DNA of 64,000 nt, from contig JANQRA010000003.1 in assembly GCA_028284765.1 (NCBI GenBank), forward strand, positions 208,500 to 272,499, written 5' to 3'. The notes under the pieces are model-generated. The model did not search any database, was not told the origin of the DNA, and saw only the letters and a program-made list of their open reading frames with translations. Positions 44,199-52,663 of this stretch are shown piece after piece (positions within the stretch are counted from its first letter, which is position 1; each line of letters begins with the position of its first letter). The DNA is from Acidimicrobiia bacterium (GTDB lineage: Bacteria > Actinomycetota > Acidimicrobiia > Spongiisociales > ZC4RG35). The position numbers and the translations under genes were made by a program.

Positions 44199-45593
44199 AT
44201 GGCTGTGCTCGACACATCTGACCAGCAGACCACTGTTCTCCTGATCTCGACCTACGAGATGGGTCGGCAACCGTTTGGTCTGGCTTCGCCGGCGGCTTGG
44301 CTTGGCGCAAGAGGCGCCTCGGTGACAGTCAAGGATCTCTCAGTAGAAGACGTCAGCGATGTGACACTCGCGGCATCAGGTGTCGTCGCGTTCTACTTGC
44401 CTATGCACACTGCGACCCGGCTGGCGGCTCCACTGATCGAGAGAACCCGACGCGTCAATCCCAATGCCGTGATTGCCGCGTACGGCATATACGCACCTCT
44501 GAATGACGGCTATCTGAAGCAACTCGGTGTCGACCATGTTTTTGGTGGGGAGTTCGAAGAGGGGCTCTCGGCGGTGGTTGAAGGAAGGGAACCCGAGGAA
44601 GGTCGAAAGCGGACTCGTTTCATCGTTCCCGAGCGAAATGACCTTCCTGCTCTGAGCAATTACGCCCGGCTTCGGTTTCCCGATGGAGAGACGAGAGTCG
44701 TCGGCTACACCGAGGCATCACGGGGCTGCAAGCATGAGTGTCGGCATTGCCCTGTCGTTCCCATCTATCAGGGCAGCTTCAACATCGTTCCACCGGAGGT
44801 CGTTCTCGATGACATCTCCAACCAGGTGGCAATCGGTGCCGAACACATCACGTTCGGCGACCCCGACTTCTTCAATGGCCCCGCTCATGCCGTCAGGGTC
44901 ATCGAGGGGATGAAGGGTCGGCATCCCGACGTGACCTACGACGCTGTGATCAAAGTCGAGCATCTCAAACAGCGTGCCGATCTCGTCCCGTGGCTGGCCG
45001 ACACCGGGTGTGCGTTTGTCACCACGGCTGTCGAGTCGTTCGATGATCGACTCCTCACGATTCTGGACAAGGGGCACACTGCCGCCGACTTCGAAGACGT
45101 GCTTGCCAGTGCTCGGGCTTCCGGTCTACCCATCGCTCCCACCTTCCTTGCCTTTACGCCCTGGACCACGATTGAGAGCTACGGAGCATTCTTGGAGACG
45201 ATCGAACAACTTGGGTTGGTCTCGGCGGTGTCGCCGATCCAGTACGCAATCAGGCTCCTTCTTCCGGAAGGCTCTCTCCTGCTCAGTCATCCGGACGTGG
45301 AAGCGATCACCGGATCCTTCGATTCGGAGTCGTTGGCCTATCAGTGGACTCATTCGGATCCGAGAGTCGATTCGCTCCAGGAAGATCTGTTGAAGCTGAT
45401 CAGCCATGGTCATGACGGGAGTCGGGCTGACATCTTTGAGCGGGCCTGGGCATTGGCTGCTGAACATGGGGCCGTCGAGCGGCGGGAGTCACCTTGGTCG
45501 GCAGATGTTCAGGGACTGGCGACAATTCCGTATCTCACTGAGCCCTGGTATTGCTGAGCTGAGCCCACTGACGAGCAGGTTGCTCGTATCTGA
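44199..45593 (+). CDS. radical SAM selenoprotein with Cys-Sec-Ala-Glu-Pro tail
   Basis: The frame continues through a TGA at 45555-45557: residues 449-464 read PWYC, Sec453, AEPTDEQVARI, then TGA. The protein is thus 464 rather than 452 residues. An N-terminal domain of about 130 residues resembles a cobalamin-binding fold without its His motif. Cys177, Cys181 and Cys184 in RGCKHECRHC bind the 4Fe-4S cluster that reduces S-adenosylmethionine. I recall a radical SAM family defined by a C-terminal CUAEP or CCAEP tail, and this matches it exactly. A SECIS-like hairpin follows the UGA. Substrate unknown. Confidence 0.88.
45555..45587 (+). promoter_or_regulatory. UGA selenocysteine codon and SECIS-like hairpin of the radical SAM gene
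   Basis: The UGA is at 45555-45557. After 13 nt, ACGAGCA (45571-45577) pairs perfectly with TGCTCGT (45581-45587) around GGT. The 7-bp stem, the spacing and a G at the first loop position fit a bacterial SECIS. Confidence 0.8.
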
Positions 45594-45658
45594 AACTCAC
45601 CGGGTGGCATCGTCACTAGAATCCTGACGAGGAGTTCGACTTGCTCACGGAGGCAATC

Positions 45659-45976
45659 ATGTGGGTGTTGGTCTATGCGTTTCTGTTGCTCCCCTTGGCA
45701 GCGATCACCGGGGGCATCGCCGGTGCACTCGTGGGCGGCGGCAAGGAGGACCGTCCTATTTGGCTCAACAGTCTCATCGGTTTTGGTGGTTGGACGATTG
45801 CGTGGGTAACGACGGGTTGGACCACCGGTCAATCGATGGAGGAGTTGAGTATCGGGCTGATTGTCTTTGCGGTCGCCGCTTCAGCTGTCCTCATCATGAT
45901 TGGCGAGCGGGTGAAGACTGAGTTGGTTTCCGGACAGCCGGTTCACTCAGATGGTAGGTCCGGTCAGGATTCTTGA
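45659..45976 (+). CDS. small membrane protein of unknown function
   Basis: The ATG at 45659 has GGAGG at 5-nt spacing and is preferred over a TTG at 45641. The 105-residue product has three hydrophobic segments (about 1-25, 42-60 and 68-88) and a polar tail. The glycine-rich first segment GGIAGALVGGG is the only notable pattern. The family is not recognised. It follows the radical SAM gene by 65 nt and could be co-transcribed, so a link to the selenoprotein is possible but unproven. Confidence 0.6.
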   Translation: MWVLVYAFLLLPLAAITGGIAGALVGGGKEDRPIWLNSLIGFGGWTIAWVTTGWTTGQSMEELSIGLIVFAVAASAVLIMIGERVKTELVSGQPVHSDGRSGQDS

Positions 45977-45977
45977 C

Positions 45978-46562
45978 TCACACCGGCGGCTCGGGGTCGT
46001 ATTGGATGTAGTGGCGAACTTCCGCAGCTCTTTCTCGTGATGAAAGGCGGGCGACGAGGTGCAATGCCATATCGATACCGGCGCTCACGCCGGAAGCCGT
46101 GATGACTTGCCCTCGGTCGACGAACCGGTCGTCGGGCTTGACCTTGATGTTGGAGCCGAGTCCTTCGAGAAGGTCGATGGAGCTCCAGTGTGTGGTTGCG
46201 GGCCCATCGTCCAGCAGACCTGCGGCTGCATAGACCAGGGAACCGGTGCAGACGCTGGTCATTAGAACACCCTCGTCCGCTTTCTCCCGGAGCCAGGCGT
46301 GGATGCCTTCATCTTCGACCTGGGGTCGGGTGCCACGACCGCCGGGGTAGAGAAGGACGTCGTATGCAGGGGCGTTATCGAGCGTGTAGTCAGTGAGCAC
46401 CCGCAGTCCTTTGGCACAAGTGGTTGGCTGATCAGTGTCACCAATCGTGAACACGGCTACGTCGTCGTCGAAGCCTTGCGCCCACGCCGCCAGAACCTCC
46501 CACGGGCCCGCCCAGTCGAGTTCTTCGGCTCCTTCAAAGACGTAGATCGCAATTGAGGTCAT
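45978..46562 (-). CDS. DJ-1/PfpI-family protein
   Basis: The 194-residue protein has the family nucleophile elbow in TSVCTGSLVYAAAGLL (Cys105), a conserved Glu near the N-terminus (FEGAEELDWAGPWEV) and a strand LLYPGGRGTR. The pattern is closest to the isonitrile-hydratase-like and amidotransferase-like branch. No fused AraC domain is present. It ends 1 nt from the convergent small membrane gene. Substrate not known. Confidence 0.85.
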   Translation of the reverse strand: MTSIAIYVFEGAEELDWAGPWEVLAAWAQGFDDDVAVFTIGDTDQPTTCAKGLRVLTDYTLDNAPAYDVLLYPGGRGTRPQVEDEGIHAWLREKADEGVLMTSVCTGSLVYAAAGLLDDGPATTHWSSIDLLEGLGSNIKVKPDDRFVDRGQVITASGVSAGIDMALHLVARLSSRERAAEVRHYIQYDPEPPV

Positions 46563-46638
46563 GGGGCGAGGGTAGGGATCTCAGCAGGCATCGACCCCTT
46601 GTCCGTCAATAGGGTGTGGCCCGAGGAGGAGGATTTAC

Positions 46639-47133
46639 ATGGACTACACGATCCGCCACATGGAGCAGGGCGACATGGTCTCGGTGAAGGAGATCTTCGC
46701 CGACCGGAAGCTTCTCCTCGGAACGATGCGTCTTCCGTATCCCAGCCAGGCCGCAGTGGACGAGCGATTGTCGTCAACTGAGGGCATGGTCCGTCTGGTT
46801 GCGGATTCAGACGAAGGCATCGGCGGGATAATCGAGATGCAGACTTACCCCAGCCTGCCTCGGCACAACCATGCCGGTGCGATTCACCTCATCGCCACCC
46901 ATCCGAACCATCGCGGCAGGGGAGTGGGCAGGGCCCTGATGGCGGCGATCGTCGACATGGCGGACAACTGGCTCAACCTGCGGAGACTCGAGCTATCAGT
47001 TTGGACGCCAAATGCAACGGCGATCTCGTTGTATGAGGAGTTCGGATTTGCGGTCGAGGGGACGCTCAGTGACTACGTGTTCCGTGACGGTGAGTATGTG
47101 GACGCCCTGTTGATGGCGCGGATGAACCGCTAG
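46639..47133 (+). CDS. GNAT-family N-acetyltransferase
   Basis: The ATG is preceded by GAGGAGGA, a strong ribosome binding site. The 164-residue enzyme has the acetyl-CoA motif IATHPNHRGRGVGRALMAAIVD and the C-terminal VWTPNATAISLYEEFGFAVEGTLSDYVFRDGEYVDALLMA, typical of the RimJ/phosphinothricin-like branch. The acceptor is unknown. Its last bases overlap the convergent lipoprotein gene. Confidence 0.88.
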   Translation: MDYTIRHMEQGDMVSVKEIFADRKLLLGTMRLPYPSQAAVDERLSSTEGMVRLVADSDEGIGGIIEMQTYPSLPRHNHAGAIHLIATHPNHRGRGVGRALMAAIVDMADNWLNLRRLELSVWTPNATAISLYEEFGFAVEGTLSDYVFRDGEYVDALLMARMNR

Positions 47134-47747
47134 CTCGACGAGGGGCGGAACCAGGGATGACCATCGGCGAACACCCTTTGTTCTCCAACGGTCTCGGAGA
47201 TGCACGCACTGATTCCAAGTAGTTCTTCGCGGTTGAGACCGGTTGTCATAGTTCCTGTCGAAAACACGAATCGTTCGGCTGCCTCGTAGGTGTCGATGTT
47301 TGCGTCGGCGACTCTCGTTGCAGCGCCAGATGAGATGTTGCTGACACAGGCTACGAACTCTGCTGCCAGCGTCTTGTCGCCCTGAGGGGTGAGAGGGTTG
47401 GCCGATTGGTACGCGCTGATCCTCCGGTCGAGATCCAACCGATTGGAGCATCCGGCGTAGGCCCGATCCACGGCGTCGCCTTCGCTTTCGAGGCGAGAAC
47501 CGATTTCGGTCTCGAACCCAACGAAATGGTCGGTACGAAACCGCATCGTGATCGGGAATCCCTCTTCGACGCACTCGCCGAATTCGATGAACAGCGCCTC
47601 GAGTTCCTCAGGGGATTCGATGTCAGGCTGTGCCGGGACATTTCCGCCGGCGGCGGTGACCCTGACCGACCCCTCAGTCTCAGCCTGGGTGCATGCAGCC
47701 GCGAGGAGAGCGATTGCGAAGATCAGCAGCAGCGATCGCCATGACAT
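47130..47747 (-). CDS. predicted lipoprotein with paired cysteine motifs
   Basis: The ATG at 47747 gives 205 residues with a signal and lipobox LLAAAC; longer starts would run into the divergent sigma gene. The mature part has Cys motifs FGECVEEG, YAGCSNRL, FVACVSNISSG and ISACISETVG, a C-[VI]-x-x... pattern also seen in the exported parts of the proteins at 48307 and 58585. No known family is recognised. It is convergent with the GNAT gene and divergent from an ECF sigma gene. Confidence 0.65.
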   Translation of the reverse strand: MSWRSLLLIFAIALLAAACTQAETEGSVRVTAAGGNVPAQPDIESPEELEALFIEFGECVEEGFPITMRFRTDHFVGFETEIGSRLESEGDAVDRAYAGCSNRLDLDRRISAYQSANPLTPQGDKTLAAEFVACVSNISSGAATRVADANIDTYEAAERFVFSTGTMTTGLNREELLGISACISETVGEQRVFADGHPWFRPSSS

Positions 47748-47866
47748 CGTGTTGAGAAATGTAACTGGGCCATCCAGACACCGGCTCGCGCCATAGATTC
47801 TGCCCACGCGCGTACGAGATGATCGAGAGAATTCCACTACAACCTGAGGCCCGATCCGAGCGTTGT

Positions 47867-48310
47867 ATGGGTGTGGATTCCGACGCTGAGATCTACCTCA
47901 AGTATCGAGGCGACTTACTGCGGTATGCGACATCGTTGGTCGGTCCCGATCGAGCGGAAGACGTCGTATCGACGGTCGTGTTGAGAGCGATGTCTCGCCA
48001 AAGACTCACTGAGCTCGACCGCCCCCATGCATATCTGATGAAGGGAGTGCTGAACGAGTCTCGCTCGGTTTGGCGTCGACAAACGACAGGCCCGCTGGCA
48101 GAAGCCGATATTCGCCACCTACCCGAGGAAGTTGTTGAGACGCTCGATGTCTTGTGGCGGCTTCCGGTGAGGCAGAGAGCAGCGACCTATCTCTACTACT
48201 GGGAGGATCGCCCGGTCGCTGAGATCGCCGATCTCATGGGGGTCGGCATCGGGACGGTCAAAAGGTATCTGCACAACGCCAGACAGCGATTGAAGAGGAA
48301 CCTGAAATGA
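47867..48310 (+). CDS. short ECF-type sigma factor
   Basis: The ATG at 47867 gives 147 residues; a GTG two codons on and an ATG at 47819 are alternatives. Region 2 reads YRGDLLRYATSLVGPDRAEDVVSTVVLRAM and region 4 reads LPVRQRAATYLYYWEDRPVAEIADLMGVGIGTVKRYLHNARQRL. It is related to the partial gene at the right edge of the window (shared SDAE-Y...LMRYAT-LVG pattern). The following single-span protein overlaps it by 4 nt and is the likely anti-sigma partner. Confidence 0.82.
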   Translation: MGVDSDAEIYLKYRGDLLRYATSLVGPDRAEDVVSTVVLRAMSRQRLTELDRPHAYLMKGVLNESRSVWRRQTTGPLAEADIRHLPEEVVETLDVLWRLPVRQRAATYLYYWEDRPVAEIADLMGVGIGTVKRYLHNARQRLKRNLK

Positions 48311-49068
48311 CGCTGGACAACCTGAACGAAGAGCGTGTGAGAGAGGCGTTTGCGGTGCTGACCGATGCTTCTCCTATCGGAGTGGAGTTCGAGGAGCTGG
48401 GGTCCGTGGAGATCATTAGGCCTCGCACTATCGGCCGGCCGATTGTCGCCTTCGTCTCTGCGTTGCTTGTCGTGACTCTGTTGGGTGTTCTCGGCGTTCT
48501 TCTGTTCTCATCGCCTCAGGCCCTCCCTGAAGCGAGGCCAGCGCCTAGCGATGTTGCTGGAGATCCAGCCGACCTCCCAGGGCTCCTTCCTCCGGACCGA
48601 CCTGTGTTCGATCGCCCATTGGACCTGTTACCGCCCACCTTCGAGGAGTACCGAGAAGTTGCGGAGTGGACGGTGGCTTGTATCGAGGCGGTGGGCGTAG
48701 AAGTCGTTGACTTTGGGACCGCCGACGTAGCACACGGATACAGGGGGTGGCATCCGGGCTTCTTTCCATCGGACTACTTCTCTTGGCTGACCGGAGAGGT
48801 CGATCCCAATGGGCCGGCGGGCAGTGCGGATCATGCCACTGCCTATTGCAAGCAGTGGAGCAACTACGACAATGTCTTTAACGCCTACATCAACAACCCG
48901 ACCCAGGAGCAACTCGACGACTGGCATGACTCAATCCGGGTCTGTATCGATGGCTTGGGCATTGCGTTCAGCGACGTCTTTGAAGAACCAACAGTGCATG
49001 ACGGCGGTCTCGTGTACCCCGAGTTGAAACGAGGCAGCGCAGACGTTCCCACGGACTGCTGGCCCTAA
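48307..49068 (+). CDS. single-span membrane protein, putative anti-sigma partner
   Basis: The 253-residue protein has a cytoplasmic part of about 45 residues, one helix at about 47-68 (IVAFVSALLVVTLLGVLGVLL), a Pro-rich linker and an exported domain with Cys motifs VACIEAVGV, TAYCKQW, RVCIDGLG and a final DCWP. The cytoplasmic part is short for a classic anti-sigma domain. Overlap with the sigma gene (ATGA) is the main evidence for its role. The domain family is not recognised. Confidence 0.65.
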   Translation: MTLDNLNEERVREAFAVLTDASPIGVEFEELGSVEIIRPRTIGRPIVAFVSALLVVTLLGVLGVLLFSSPQALPEARPAPSDVAGDPADLPGLLPPDRPVFDRPLDLLPPTFEEYREVAEWTVACIEAVGVEVVDFGTADVAHGYRGWHPGFFPSDYFSWLTGEVDPNGPAGSADHATAYCKQWSNYDNVFNAYINNPTQEQLDDWHDSIRVCIDGLGIAFSDVFEEPTVHDGGLVYPELKRGSADVPTDCWP

Positions 49069-49071
49069 TCC

Positions 49072-49962
49072 CTAGCTGTTTGAGTCGGACATGATCTCGT
49101 CCAGCGCTTGGTAGGCCTGGCCAGCAAAGGTCGGATTGGTTTTCGAGTAGTAGGGAATGGCTGCCACCGCCATGTGAAGAGCCCAGCCTTTTGCCCGCAT
49201 CCACTCTGGATCACTGGCAGCGACCGCTTCTCTGAATGACACACGACTGTCCGCATCGAAGAGCCACCATGCAGCGAGAAGGTCGGCACTTGGGTCGCCG
49301 ACAGTGCATCCCTCCCAATCGATGACGGCTACCAAACGTCCTTCGCGAGCCAGGAGATTGTCGCCCCGAAGGTCACTGTGCAGCCAGGCTGGTGGGCCAT
49401 CATGATCTCCAGCAGCGAGGCATGTCTCCCAGGTTTCGATGATTCGGCTTCGGTCGATGCCCTCCGGCAATTGGTTGACCCACTCACGCAGATCTTCATC
49501 CACCTCCGACAAGCTGCCAGCCCGGTAACTGCCACCGTCCGGCAGGGCATCGGTCGGCACCTTGCGCAGGGTGGTAACGAAATCAGCGAGGGCGTTTGCC
49601 GTGACATGCAGGTCGCCCACAGTTCCCTGGTTGGCTGCCGTGCCTTCGATCCAAGACACGACGGACCAGTGGGACGGGTATGCCTCGGTCGGACTGCCGA
49701 GGCCAAGATGGCGAGAGATCTCGAGTGGCAGCCGTCCTTCGAACCTCGGGAGGAGGCGAGCCTCTCGGAGCGGTCCAGGCGAGAACTCAGACGACCGCGG
49801 GAGTCGCAACAGCTTGTCGTCACCCAACCGATAGAGGACGTTGACCGTCCCAGAGGAGCGGAGTCGATCGACTGGCAAGTCGGACCACATCGGAAACTGC
49901 TCGGCCAGCAGCCGTCGAATCGTTTGCTCGTCGATTTGGAACTCGCCGGGATGCAGAGCCAT
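49072..49962 (-). CDS. aminoglycoside-phosphotransferase-like kinase
   Basis: The 296-residue protein has the kinase core of the APH family: LLRLPRSSEFSPGPLREARLLPRF around the ATP site, the catalytic loop HSDLRGDNLL at 195-204 and the metal-binding VIDWEGCTVGDPSADLLAAWW with Asp215. The family includes antibiotic and small-metabolite kinases, so drug resistance should not be assumed. It is convergent with the membrane protein gene 3 nt away. Confidence 0.85.
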   Translation of the reverse strand: MALHPGEFQIDEQTIRRLLAEQFPMWSDLPVDRLRSSGTVNVLYRLGDDKLLRLPRSSEFSPGPLREARLLPRFEGRLPLEISRHLGLGSPTEAYPSHWSVVSWIEGTAANQGTVGDLHVTANALADFVTTLRKVPTDALPDGGSYRAGSLSEVDEDLREWVNQLPEGIDRSRIIETWETCLAAGDHDGPPAWLHSDLRGDNLLAREGRLVAVIDWEGCTVGDPSADLLAAWWLFDADSRVSFREAVAASDPEWMRAKGWALHMAVAAIPYYSKTNPTFAGQAYQALDEIMSDSNS

Positions 49963-50046
49963 CTCGAGCGACGCTAACTCGGGGTCCTCTCTGACCAGTC
50001 CGAATTACACCGAGTCCGAGCATCCGGAACTGCCAGACTGGCGGGC

Positions 50047-51003
50047 ATGGACGCCGTCGAGGTTCGCGACCTCACCCGCATCTATCTGACAGGGAAGCGG
50101 CGTCGTAGCAAAGAAGAAGTTCTCGCTCTCGACTCAGTTGGTCTAGGCGTCGAAACGGGCGAAGTCCACGGCCTGCTTGGACCAAACGGGGCTGGCAAGA
50201 CGACTCTCGTCAAGATCCTGTCGACCGCTCTTCTTCCAACTGCCGGCTCCGCCTCCGTCATGGGTCATGACGTGGTTGATGAAACCGAGGAAGTCCGCAA
50301 GAGGATCGGAATCGTCTTCGGAGGCGAGCGAGGTCTATATCACCGGCTCACGCCTCGCCGGATACTCCGCTACTGGGCCGCCCTCTACAAGCTTCCCGAC
50401 GAGATCGGCATCACACGCTCGGATGAGCTGATCGAGAGAGTCGGTCTGTCGCAATGGGCCGATCGCCGTGTCGAGACTTTCTCCCGCGGCATGAAGCAGC
50501 GTCTCCATCTGGCCCGTGGGCTGATCGCTGACCCACCGGTGCTGTTCCTCGACGAGCCGACGACCGGGATGGATCCGGTCTCAGCTCATGACTTTCGCGA
50601 CTTGGTGGCCGATCTCAAGGCTGAGGGTCGCACGGTCCTGCTGACAACTCATGACATGGCCGAGGCTGAGGCGGTTTGTGATCGGATCACTCTCATCGAC
50701 CAGGGGACGATCCTCGGAACCAAGACGCCCAAGACGGTGGCCGAGTGGATGGGCACTCTGGAGAGAGTCGAGGCGGAGGACGTCCCCGCCGAGCTGATCA
50801 CACGGATACGAGCAGTGGACGGTGTTACGCACATCGAGGCAGACGAGGGCTCGGTGGTTGTCCAGACCAACCACCCGCAGGCGGTAAAGGACGCGCTCAA
50901 GCTTCTGGTGGACGGGGGAGTCACCTCTCTCAAAACGGTGCGGCCCTCCCTGGAAGAGGTGTACCTGCACGTTTTTGGGCGGGATCGGGGTATGTCGGTT
51001 TGA
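50047..51003 (+). CDS. ABC transporter ATP-binding protein
   Basis: The 318-residue ATPase has Walker A GPNGAGKTTLVKI, signature FSRGMKQRLHLARGL, Walker B VLFLDEPTTGMDP and the switch TTHDMAEAE. The C-terminal extension of about 80 residues (VRPSLEEVYLHVFG) is typical of ABC-2 exporter ATPases of the DrrA group. Two permease genes follow with 4-nt overlaps, so the complex should be an ATPase dimer with two different permeases. Confidence 0.93.
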   Translation: MDAVEVRDLTRIYLTGKRRRSKEEVLALDSVGLGVETGEVHGLLGPNGAGKTTLVKILSTALLPTAGSASVMGHDVVDETEEVRKRIGIVFGGERGLYHRLTPRRILRYWAALYKLPDEIGITRSDELIERVGLSQWADRRVETFSRGMKQRLHLARGLIADPPVLFLDEPTTGMDPVSAHDFRDLVADLKAEGRTVLLTTHDMAEAEAVCDRITLIDQGTILGTKTPKTVAEWMGTLERVEAEDVPAELITRIRAVDGVTHIEADEGSVVVQTNHPQAVKDALKLLVDGGVTSLKTVRPSLEEVYLHVFGRDRGMSV

Positions 51004-51764
51004 CGGGCTTCGTGGTCGGGTGGAGACGGCAGTGGGATCTCGTCCTCAACACACCTGGCTATTGGACGAGCATCCTCATGAACCCGTTGTTCGCAGTGGT
51101 CTTCTTGGCGATCATGAGCAATGCGGGAAGGGATGATCTTCTTGCTTTCGCTGTGTTGGCTCCGCCGTTCATGACGATGTGGGCCATGTCCCTCCTCATC
51201 TCCGGGGAGGCCGTGGTCAGAGATCGTGAGTTCGGCGTTCTGGAGGCGACCCTGGCCGCTCCGACACCCTATGGGTCGGTCACTCTGGGTCGGATTGGGC
51301 TCGTCACAACCATCTCGATGATCGGGTTCGTCGAGAGCTGGCTAGTGGCTCTGATCTTCTTCGATCCGATTCCCATCGTTCATCCTCTCGCCTTCGCAGC
51401 TGGGGTAGTGGCGTCTGCCTTCGCCATGACCGGAACCGCGCTTGGCATGTCCGCCCTATTCGTCCGGTCGACGCAGGTCCGCCGATTCCAGAACGCGATG
51501 TCCTATCCGTTCTACGTGCTCGGAGGAGTCATCGTCCCCATCGAGTTTCTGCCCGAGTGGATTCAGCCGTTGAGCAAGGTCATCTTTCTGTCATGGAGCA
51601 CTGACCTGCTGAGAGATTCCCTGGCAGTGGGTCCAGTCGAGGGTTTCTGGTTCCGCCTGGCGATGGTGGTGTTCCTCGGTGCGGCAGCGCTGGCGGTCGG
51701 CTGGTGGGCGGTGGGGAAGATGGAGGATCGTGTGAGGCGGACTGGCGAAGTGGCCTTCACATGA
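51000..51764 (+). CDS. ABC-2 type permease, subunit 1
   Basis: The TTG at 51000, overlapping the ATPase stop as TTGA, gives 254 residues and a normal N-terminus (TGFVVGWRRQWDLVLNTPGYW). About six membrane segments follow the ABC-2 pattern, including QNAMSYPFYVLGGVIVPIEFLPEWIQPLSKV. The frame is open far upstream, but that region lies inside the ATPase gene in another frame. Substrate not known. Confidence 0.87.
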   Translation: MTGFVVGWRRQWDLVLNTPGYWTSILMNPLFAVVFLAIMSNAGRDDLLAFAVLAPPFMTMWAMSLLISGEAVVRDREFGVLEATLAAPTPYGSVTLGRIGLVTTISMIGFVESWLVALIFFDPIPIVHPLAFAAGVVASAFAMTGTALGMSALFVRSTQVRRFQNAMSYPFYVLGGVIVPIEFLPEWIQPLSKVIFLSWSTDLLRDSLAVGPVEGFWFRLAMVVFLGAAALAVGWWAVGKMEDRVRRTGEVAFT

Positions 51765-52564
51765 CCGCAATCACAGACTCCCTTCGGATTCTTCGCCACG
51801 CCACCGCCTTCTCTATCGAAGAGCTCGGCGCCATCTACTCCTGGCATTCATGGGCATTCGGTTGGGTCTTGCGAGTCATTGCCCAAATCATCTTCTACAC
51901 GCTGATCGGAGTCCTTGTTCAGGACCCGGAGTTGGTCCAGTTCCTACTCATCGGCAACGTGACACTGATCGCTGCAGGTACGGCGATGTTTGCGGTGTCG
52001 TCCACTCAGTGGGAGCGTTACGCGGGGACGCTTCCCCTCTTGGTTGCCGCGCCATCTCGGATGATGTGGGTGTTCCTCGGTAGGTCGGTCCATTGGTTTA
52101 TCGACGGTTTGGCAACGTCGACGATCGGATTGCTAGTCGTCTCCGCGATATTCGATGTGCCCATCTCTCTTGGTGAGGCAATGTTGGTGATGCCGCTCCT
52201 GCTTCTGGTGATCGTCACGACGTATGGGCTGGCCACCTTCATCGGAGCGATTGTGCTCCGCTTCCCGGACACTCGGAACCTGGTCCTCAACCTGACCACG
52301 GGTGTCGTGGCGATCGTGGCCGGGGCCAACGTTCCGGTCGAGTTCTTCGCTCCACCAATCCAATGGTTTGCTCAGATCTTCCCGGTGACTCATGGGATCC
52401 AGGCGATCAGGGAGACCATCGACGGCGCAGGGTGGGCGGAGATCGGCCCTGACGTTGCCGCCTGCGCAGTGGTGGGTTTGATCTGGATCACCCTCGCTGC
52501 TGTGTCGTTCGAGCGATTCGCTGAGTCGGGACGGAAGGACGGTTCGATCGAGTTCGGTGACTAG
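51761..52564 (+). CDS. ABC-2 type permease, subunit 2
   Basis: The ATG at 51761 (ATGA overlap) gives 267 residues with about six membrane segments and the ABC-2 element LVLNLTTGVVAIVAGANVPVEFFAPPIQWFAQIFPVTHGIQ. It resembles subunit 1 in layout but not closely in sequence, so the pair forms a heteromeric channel. The ATPase is two genes upstream. Confidence 0.86.
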   Translation: MTAITDSLRILRHATAFSIEELGAIYSWHSWAFGWVLRVIAQIIFYTLIGVLVQDPELVQFLLIGNVTLIAAGTAMFAVSSTQWERYAGTLPLLVAAPSRMMWVFLGRSVHWFIDGLATSTIGLLVVSAIFDVPISLGEAMLVMPLLLLVIVTTYGLATFIGAIVLRFPDTRNLVLNLTTGVVAIVAGANVPVEFFAPPIQWFAQIFPVTHGIQAIRETIDGAGWAEIGPDVAACAVVGLIWITLAAVSFERFAESGRKDGSIEFGD

Positions 52565-52663
52565 TTGGGGACAACAGCGAACGCATGGCTTCCACTTTGG
52601 CCTTCGGCGCAACACCCGACCTAGGGTTGGCTGCGACTCGATTCCCAGGAGACGTGGCCGAAG

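Noticed and set aside
44199-45557. Treating the radical SAM gene as ending at the UGA at 45555
   Set aside because: The 11 codons after it give the CUAEP tail and a proper stop, and a SECIS-like hairpin follows at the expected spacing.
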